Below, piece after piece: positions 57,128-64,000 of a stretch of DNA of 64,000 nt; the first letter of the stretch is position 1, and each line of letters begins with the position of its first letter. Both the position numbers and the translations under genes were made by a program. The notes under the pieces were generated by a model, which ran no database searches, had not been told where the DNA came from, and saw nothing but the letters and a program-made list of their open reading frames with translations. The stretch comes from Armillaria gallica (taxonomy: Eukaryota > Basidiomycota > Agaricomycetes > Agaricales > Physalacriaceae): the NCBI GenBank assembly GCA_037576215.1, contig JBANDB010000017.1, positions 806,001 to 870,000 of the forward strand, given 5' to 3'.

Positions 57128-59092
57128 AGGGTGGGGTAGGGTGGGGTTTGAATAGAGCTGGAATCGTTCAATGTCTGGGGATACAGGCCGGCAGGAATGC
57201 ATAGAGTAGAACCGTATAATTCGACAAACACGTTATCTAGGTTACTGTATTACATCGATGGTTTATTGACTTTATCAGCACCTTCGAGGCTATAGTCGGG
57301 AGACCGAAGAATTTAAGTGAGGCCTAGTTTTAGCAGCTGGGAATAGCAGTCAACGCAAGGTAGGCGTTGCGAAGGGCGTGTTCCTCCAGCCAGCAGAAAT
57401 AGATTATTTTCTGCCGTCCCACACATAGTACTTATCTCTCCAACTAAGGAATCTTTACAGTAGAATCCAATACCTCGGAGGTTGTGTAGAAATCTGATGG
57501 AAAGCTCGAGCAGAAGGATACTAACCAGAACGACGGATTGCCAGGAAAAGATATGCCAGTGGACCAATGAACGAACTTGAAGAAGAGCAATAATTGCCGT
57601 CGGCATGAGTTAGTAACTTTCCCGCGGATCAGTGTAATGGAAGCATCACAGTACTTACCAGTGTCTATAGATTATAATCTTCGAAGTACTGATTATTAAC
57701 TATACATGCACAAAGTGAGCATGATAATTATTTTTGACTGCTTGCGGTATTCTGGACCGAATAATCGAAGAGCTAAAAACTTTCAAGGCAAGATCGCCTA
57801 GCTCGTGGCAAATACTATTCTTTCTTACTGATGCGAGTTGTATCTACGCGTTTGAAGATTTCTCCGGTCCAAATCCGATCATTTTGTTGAAGGATGGAGT
57901 TCTGATGCGCTCTTTGTCCATTCCAGTGAGAGGTCTTGATTTTTCGACGGTCGTATTCCGTTTGGTTGTTACAAACGATAAGGATGCATTTATTTCCAGC
58001 TGTGTTCCAGCATTCGCATACTTGGAGAGCTTCAATTATAATGGCCATGGGTACGTCGCCTACATATAGAATTATAAATGACAGGCTCCCTATATATAAA
58101 GCTTGAGATATTTCGCATAAAGTTTTGTGCCAAGCAAGTTCCTCGCAGGCGACTAGTTCGGGCGGCTTCAAATTCGGGGGAACGAAACGAAACAGATTTT
58201 TCTTCCAAGGCTCTGATCCATCCATCTGCCGATTATTAGCGATGCCCGACGAATTTCGCTGCACCCTGCTTAAGCAAATCATTACCTGCTATCCAGAATG
58301 TCTCCGCCAGCTGGTGTATAATCCGGAATCGCTCCTTGCTACAAGTACACGATGTCGAACGGCAGTTATATGTCTGAGCTATTCATTCGCTGCGGATCGT
58401 TCCGGTTGTAGTCCAGGACTCGGCGACTTACTTTCAGGCAGAAAATAGAGACGGTGGATGACAACAGCCTGCGCCTATTAAAAGAGTGCAGGACCTTTCT
58501 CGCTTTATCCCTCATAAACGAGGAAAGATTCACGGTTTCGCCGGGCACGACAGCCAGTGTAATGGTACTCGACTGCACATCTGGGACGTTGTTAGTGGAT
58601 CACGTTTACCGAAATAGCCGAGTGATCCCTGTGGTCAAAAACGCAGCTTCTTGACAACTTCTTGATGAAGTTCCATATGGTTTTCAAGATACTGGAGAGA
58701 ACTACGGCGTAGTTTTCATTATGCCAATACAGATTCAATGGATTTTACTGCGTAGAGATAGAAGTTGGCGCATGCAGAGCTGATTAGAAGAACTCCGGTA
58801 CAAAGGTACTCACCTCGAAGAGGACATTTTTCGGGTGAATACGTTGCCTGCATGTGATGGTAACATGGCGGGTGCATTGATTTGGCATTGATTGCAATGA
58901 TTGACGTTGATTGCCAAATGAGGACAGGGCGCGTGACAATTGACAGCTTTTGGCGACAATTCATGTTGCTATTGAACCATTCGACGACCTCGCTGGTTCG
59001 TACTATAATTTCTGTTTTATAGCTTTCATTTCCTTCCTTCATTCCTTTTCTTCTCCTGGCGGTCTTGCTGCACAGAGTCACTCTCCTTCATA
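57128..59092. other. Long intergenic region with possible gene remnant
   Basis: Between 57,734 and 58,654 three plus-strand stretches read like protein in changing frames: about 57,734-58,069 (WQILFFLTDASCIYAFEDFS, ILLKDGVLMRSLS), about 58,220-58,380 (MPDEFRCTLLKQIITCYPEC, LRQLVYNPESLL) and 58,454-58,654 (SLRLLKECRTFLALSL). I cannot join them with good splice sites, and no family was recognised; it may be a decayed gene. The flanks (57,128-57,730 and 58,660-59,092) show nothing. Confidence 0.3.
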
Positions 59093-60070
59093 ATGCCTTC
59101 CAGCCCTCAACAACACCTTCCCGCTGAGCGGGTTCGTCATCGAAAACGGGCGCCACTGCCACAGATTCCAGTTGAACCACGGGACGAAGAGGAATACACC
59201 AGCAGTGCTGTTCCAATCACCACCATTACTATCACCAGGGAGGAGTCCTCCACAGCATCCAGTGCTACATCACTATCGACAACAGCAACCACGACTAGAT
59301 CGTCTACTACCTCTTCACTATCTTCCTCTGCACCATCCTCCTCTTCCTCCTCCTCCTCCGTCTCATCCGTGGCAGAATCAACTTTAGCGGGCTCATCCTC
59401 ATCAGAGTCGTTGACGACACCGCCGTTGCCATCGGCGTCAGCCATTGCCTCCACTCCCGCTTCTGCTTCCGACGTACAGCAAAATGGCGCCGTGTCCAAG
59501 CAGACCTTGTCTGCGGGCGCCATTGCTGGCATTGTCATTGCCGTTGTTCTAGTACTCGTCGCAGTCGCTCTTATTCTGCTGCGGAACCGGTTCATGCAGC
59601 GCCGGCGCTCTCGCGTGTCGACATGGATTAGCAGGCCGCGGCTTGCCAACACCGGTCTCGCCTTTGACCCGGCTTCTGACACGTACAATGATGGCCCCCA
59701 ATCATCGGGCATGCAATTCAACCAGTCGGGAGCCATGGCTACTCCATTGACTATGCCTAGCGCATCGTGGAACAATGCTGGTATCAGCCCTGGTACAATC
59801 CCCCCGCCCAGCAGTGCAATCGTAAAGTCCAGATTCATTCCTTCATTACCCGATGAACTACCTATTTCAAATGGCGAGACCATCCGAATCTTGCAAGAAT
59901 TTGACGACGGGTGGGCATTGTGCGCCAATGGCAGAGAAGAGCAAGGCATGGTGCCTCTGGAGTGTTTGGAGCGTCTGACACCGACTTCTGGTCTTCCTGC
60001 CACCACGTCGGAGCTGAGGAACTCGGCAAGGGAGAGTTCGTTGTACGGGTTGAACCCCGTTAGGCGTTAG
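59093..60070 (+). CDS. Single-pass membrane protein with C-terminal SH3 domain
   Basis: An intronless 325-residue frame. Residues 1-140 are Ser/Thr-rich with long Ser runs, as expected of an O-mannosylated outer segment; no classical signal peptide is seen. A transmembrane helix spans about residues 142-164 (GAIAGIVIAVVLVLVAVALI), followed by a basic stop-transfer patch (RNRFMQRRRSR). After a linker, an SH3 domain occupies about 240-295 (VKSRFIPSLPDELPISNGET, VRILQEFDDGWALC-like, GMVPLECL). This architecture is common in fungi for polarity or osmosensing adaptors (Fus1-like, Msb-type). It is not Sho1, which has four helices. Its partners are unknown. Confidence 0.87.
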   Translation: MPSSPQQHLPAERVRHRKRAPLPQIPVEPRDEEEYTSSAVPITTITITREESSTASSATSLSTTATTTRSSTTSSLSSSAPSSSSSSSSVSSVAESTLAGSSSSESLTTPPLPSASAIASTPASASDVQQNGAVSKQTLSAGAIAGIVIAVVLVLVAVALILLRNRFMQRRRSRVSTWISRPRLANTGLAFDPASDTYNDGPQSSGMQFNQSGAMATPLTMPSASWNNAGISPGTIPPPSSAIVKSRFIPSLPDELPISNGETIRILQEFDDGWALCANGREEQGMVPLECLERLTPTSGLPATTSELRNSARESSLYGLNPVRR

Positions 60071-60573
60071 GCGAGTTCTGTGCTACCTCTTGCAGCCTTA
60101 TAGCATACCGAGTATCAGCGACAGATCCTCCCTTTTTCCTATTCATATGGACCGATATCTTGGACTGGTGCACTACAATGACTGGTTCATGCTCTCTTAT
60201 TTCTACTCTTTATTTTACTCCCGCCGCAGCTAGACGGCCTCGTTTAGATCGTGTACGTACTATTTAACGATACCCTCAGCTTTGTACCCTGTATTCCTGT
60301 ATACTTCATCCCTATCGCTTAGCAGAATCTCTGCAAGGGAGGTAGAACTCCTACGCTGACCGTAGTCTACAAATATAATGGTGATAGTCGGCAAAAAAAT
60401 TGGAGAAAACAACTTCGCGTCTATAATGCGCCAACGACGAGTTTGAAATTCGATTTGTGGCGACCATTGTTTGTGCGTGTTGTATCGCAGCCAGATTTCC
60501 TTCTCGGAGTCGTGCGTTTCTTCGTCGTTGACCCCGTCCACCAGTCCTTTCTCCATCTCGCACTCGCTGAACA
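60071..60573. other. Intergenic; septin promoter
   Basis: No gene seen. It includes the 3' flank of the SH3 gene and the 5' leader of the septin. Confidence 0.45.
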
Positions 60574-61910
60574 ATGGCTACCGAAGAAATACGCGCCGAC
60601 TCCTACGTCGGTTTTGACTCCATCACCCAGCAGATTGAACACAAGTTGTTGAAGAGAGGCTTCCAATTCAATGTCATTGTTGTCGGTGCGTATTTTGTTT
60701 ACTGTAGCTTCTTCAGTGCTACCACCATGACTGTACCGCATCGCTGGACAGTCGTAAAGATGTTTCTGGTAACTAACGTGACATTGCAGGACAAACTGGA
60801 CTGGGAAAGTCTACGCTCATCAACACAATTTTTGCGTCGCACTTGATTGACTCGAAAGGACGGTTCCAAGCCGACGAGCCCGTCAGACAGACCACAGAGA
60901 TACAAGCTGTTTCCCATGGTGCGTTGGCGTTCGGCTCATTTATATGCGATTAAAGTCCGTGTCTGGCACGTATACTGATATCTTTACGTGCGCAGTCATC
61001 GTGGAAAATGGCGTCAAACTTCGCTTGAACATCGTCGACACCCCCGGGTATGGCGACCAGATTAACAATGAAAACTGGTACGTGACCGCTCTCGCTTTTC
61101 TCTTAGTGCGCGACTCAATGGTTACGATGTAGCTGGGACCCTATCATCAAATACATTAAGGACCAGCACAGTGCTTACCTCCGCAAGGAGCTCACCGCTA
61201 TGCGAGACCGATACATCCAGGACACGCGAATTCACTGCTGCCTCTACTTCATCAACCCCACTGGCCACGCCCTTCGCCCGATTGATGTAATTGTCATGAA
61301 GAAGCTCAGCGAAGTTGTCAACGTCGTCCCCGTTATCGCCAAATCGGACAGTTTGACTGCGGAAGAGCGGGACACGTTTAAAGTGAAGGTTAGAATGCAT
61401 CTTCTTTTTCAGAAGGCGTTCATCTTACGAGCACCACAAATAGATCCGGGAAGAACTGGTCTATCATAATATTCGGTTGTATCCTTTCGACACGGATGAG
61501 GATGATGAAGAAGAGGTGCAATTGAACGAAGCGATTCGGGTATGTCTATCGTCTCTTGTCCTAAATTCAGGGTTCAACTTTTTGTTAGGATATCATTCCT
61601 TTCGCCATCGTTGGTTCAGAAAACACCGTAATCATCGACGGAAAGCCCGTTCGCGGTCGCAAGAACAGATGGGGTGTTGTCAACGTCGAAGATCCCAACC
61701 ATTGCGAGTTTGTGAACTTGCGTAATTTCCTTACGAGGTGCGGCACTCCAATTTGGATTTATACCATTGGTACTGAACGGTGCCCCAAATAGGACTCACT
61801 TGCAAGATTTGATCGAGACCACCGCCCAAATCCACTACGAGGCATTCCGCTCAAAACAACTGTTGGCATTGAAGGAAGGTGTCAACCAGCGCCCACCTGC
61901 GGACCGTTAA
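60574..61910 (+). CDS. cdc10: Septin, Cdc10 group
   Basis: Seven exons (60574-60685, 60790-60918, 60996-61077, 61133-61388, 61444-61539, 61589-61737, 61793-61910) give 313 residues. The start YVGFDSITQQIEHKLLKRGF, P-loop GQTGLGKST (about residues 38-46), HLIDSKGR, G3 DTPGYGD, G4 AKSD, the septin unique element (VGSENTVIIDGKPVRGR, RWGVVNVEDPNHCEF) and HLQDLIETTAQIHYE are all present. There is no C-terminal coiled coil, which together with the length places it with Cdc10 rather than Cdc3/11/12. Septin filaments mark septation sites and, in mushrooms, clamp cells. Confidence 0.94.
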
Positions 61911-62546
61911 GTTCGTCTGATGGTAAGCCGAACTATGTCTGCATCCTGCCCGGTCTTATCACAGTCGTTACAATAGTAGAGAATTGATGATACCCTCGCC
62001 TTTCGCTTGCTATCTGGATGGAGGCACGAACGTCGAACATTCCTTCAGCTTTTGACCTGGATTTATTCTCTGCCTCTCACTTTTGTTTTTACTTTTCTGA
62101 AATGCTTTCGGGTGACTTTTATCTCGTTTCACACACTCTTTCCTTTGGACTAATACAGGTATCCTACATTGCAATGCAAGACATACCCCACATATGTTGC
62201 GGGCTCAGGCCTGAGTGCTATAATGAGAGTGGATAGTCTCCTTTCAATACAATGCCTCACAGATCAAAACTGGGTTTGAAAATTGAATGCGGATCCTTTA
62301 CATTCTACAAATTTTCCGATCAAGCCATCAACGGCAGGCCATGGAAAGACTTGGCTGAGCGAGAGTGACATCGTAAATGACCTACCCCCCTTTTTCCCCT
62401 TTGACCTCTCGTCGCAATATTCTATCATATTTCTACAACACCGCTGGTGGCTAGAAATTCGCTGAAAAGTATTTTCCCTACCTACTTGTCGAACGTTGAA
62501 CGTCCAACGCCCATCAAACTGAAGAGTACCCCCATCTCTCGAAACC
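61911..62546. other. Intergenic; promoter of the flavin monooxygenase
   Basis: No gene or RNA was recognised between the septin stop and the next ATG. Confidence 0.45.
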
Positions 62547-64000
62547 ATGGCGCACATCAATCCTCGCGTTCAAGGCGTTTGCATCATCGGTTCAGGCGCC
62601 GCAGGGCTGATTACAGCCCACACTTTGATACAAGATGGATTCTCGGACGTCCAGATCATCACTAGGGACCGTACTCCAGGCGGTGTTTGGAGCGAGGAAA
62701 GAGTCTATCCTGGGTTAACGCTCAACAAGTACGTAGAACCCCCGTGGCATGATCCCATGGCTGATACTCCGCTTTAGTGTCCACGGAGAGTTCAGGTTCT
62801 CCAGCATGCCAATGCCCGCACCTTCCTCGAAGAATGGCAGCCAGCTAGGCGGCGAAGACATGCGACAGTATATGCAGAAATTCAGGGATGAATTCCTGGA
62901 AGGAAAAATCAAATACGAGACCAACGTTCTAAACATAGAGCGAACAAAGGAACCCGACCCTGTTTGGAATGTTACGGTCAGTAACGTAAGGGGCGGGGAC
63001 CGCGAGATCCTCACTTTTTCTCGTATTGTTTTATGCACGGGGGCGAGTAATTTCCTTTATACACAACTGCTGAGCTGACTATTTTGTTCCAGGGCTGCAG
63101 TACACCAAAAACGCCTCCTTATCTGTCACAGGAGGCTGCGAACAAAGTTGGTTTCCAGGGACTTGTGGTGCATTCAATCGATTTTGGAGCGCGTTTGGAT
63201 GAAATACTCGCTGCCGCGCCTCCGGGCGGAACCGGCGCTTCAGTCGTTGTTGTCGGGGGCGGAAAATCAGCTCAAGAGTTGGTATTCCACTCTGTACTTC
63301 CGAACATTTTGCTTACAAGAACCTCCTAAGCATTTCGTCACATCTCGCAAATGATGGGCGAGACGTTACTGTCGTCTTTGAAACGGCTGACGCTTTCTTG
63401 GGGACTGTAAAGCCCCTCCCGGATTTTGTGAGGAAGAGCCGGTGCGTTCGTTTGCTGGTTATTGGTGTGAGCTGACCCTGAGAGTTGCATTGTAGTCTCC
63501 TGGCGATTCTTTCTCCCCATATCGAACTACGGACCAGGCTTGAGTACTACTAATCATTGGAAAGGTTTCCTGCGTCTCACCTTCAAATCAATAGGCGTTT
63601 CCTCCACAGGACGTGGATCGGTAGCAAGATCGTCCATGCCATTTGGAATTTCTTGCAACAAGACTCCGTTCGTATACTTCATGATTATTCGCCCAAGCCT
63701 CGAATAGTCCTCTTATCTTGCTTTCCAGTATACTGCCTTCGATGTGCCTGCGAATTCGCCGTTGCGGCGAGCACATTCCCCGTTCTGGAGTGTACGATTG
63801 AATGACGAAGGAGTAAAACGTGACGACAGCTTTTTCTCGCTCGTTAATAGGAGGAAAATCAGCCTTGTCGCTCCAGCGCAGGTTACGGGATATGATCTTG
63901 ATGGTCGGTCCCTGACTCTCAGCAACGGGACCTCAATCAGGGCAGACGTGGTTATTCTCGCTACAGGATACAAGTCTTCATGGGAGAATATATTTGATGG
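62547..64000 (+). CDS. Flavin-containing monooxygenase (partial, runs off window)
   Basis: The model has seven exons so far (62547-62728, 62778-63042, 63093-63277, 63331-63441, 63496-63543, 63595-63667, 63729 to the window end). It shows the FAD motif CIIGSGAAGL, a following GGVW, then the NADPH-type motif VVVVGGGKSAQD, DVTVVFETADAF, PLRRAHSPFW and the LATGY motif near the right edge. These are Class B flavoprotein monooxygenase features. Such enzymes hydroxylate N, S or carbonyl substrates; the substrate is unknown. The intron at 63,043-63,092 appears to use a GC donor (gcgagt), since the GT one base triplet later does not keep the frame. The C-terminus is not in the window. Confidence 0.85.

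Noticed and set aside
59137..60006. 289-codon minus-strand open frame
   Set aside because: Antisense shadow of the Ser-rich SH3 membrane protein; the sense strand has a transmembrane helix and an SH3 domain.

Overview
The window is nuclear DNA from a basidiomycete fungus, almost certainly an agaricomycete. The evidence is dense genes with many short (about 45-70 nt) GT-AG introns and very small exons, a Clp1 (clampless) homologue, a white-collar-2 photoreceptor partner, a DUF6535 membrane-protein family known to me only from mushroom-forming fungi, a degenerate fungal HNH_2-type gene, a canonical U6 snRNA and an intron-bearing tRNA-Phe. There are no bacterial-style operons, and no CRISPR array or intact transposase was seen. 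All multi-exon models were spliced by eye. They close in frame, but no transcript evidence was available.

Layout. (1) Positions 1-18,200 are an accessory, gene-poor and repeat-rich region. It holds a segmental duplication of about 4.5 kb: copy 1 (about 2,025-6,705) carries an apparently intact 1,026-residue DUF6535 gene, and copy 2 (about 13,536-18,160) carries a paralogue broken by an internal 105-bp tandem duplication with a 1-nt loss and by a separate 2-nt deletion. A third fragment of the upstream part lies at about 7,672-8,026. Decayed coding remnants fill the space between. (2) Positions 19,000-32,000 hold a DJ-1/PfpI protein, a 14-exon sulfite-oxidase-like enzyme, U6 snRNA (minus strand), an HNH-nuclease pseudogene (minus), inositol-pentakisphosphate 2-kinase, an unusual AGC-like protein kinase and clp1 (minus). 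(3) Positions 33,000-48,600 are a housekeeping block: ARPC1 of the Arp2/3 complex, an uncharacterised low-complexity protein, a very long kinesin-4-like motor, a 13-exon SDR dehydrogenase with a likely mitochondrial leader, and wc-2. (4) Positions 50,000-64,000 hold a 940-residue disordered protein with an internal tandem repeat, tRNA-Phe, isovaleryl-CoA dehydrogenase, a Zn2Cys6 regulator, a membrane SH3 protein, a Cdc10-type septin and a flavin monooxygenase that runs off the window end.

How the genes relate. Most neighbours are independent single-gene units. Shared themes are cytoskeleton and polarity (ARPC1, kinesin, septin, SH3 membrane protein) and sexual or light-controlled development (clp1, wc-2). 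These are themes, not a proven cluster. The most novel material is the duplicated DUF6535 locus, whose function is unknown and whose second copy appears to have been lost recently. Other unusual points are a large insertion inside the kinesin motor domain, two candidate GC-AG introns, a kinase with an altered HRD motif, and the internal repeat in the 940-residue protein.
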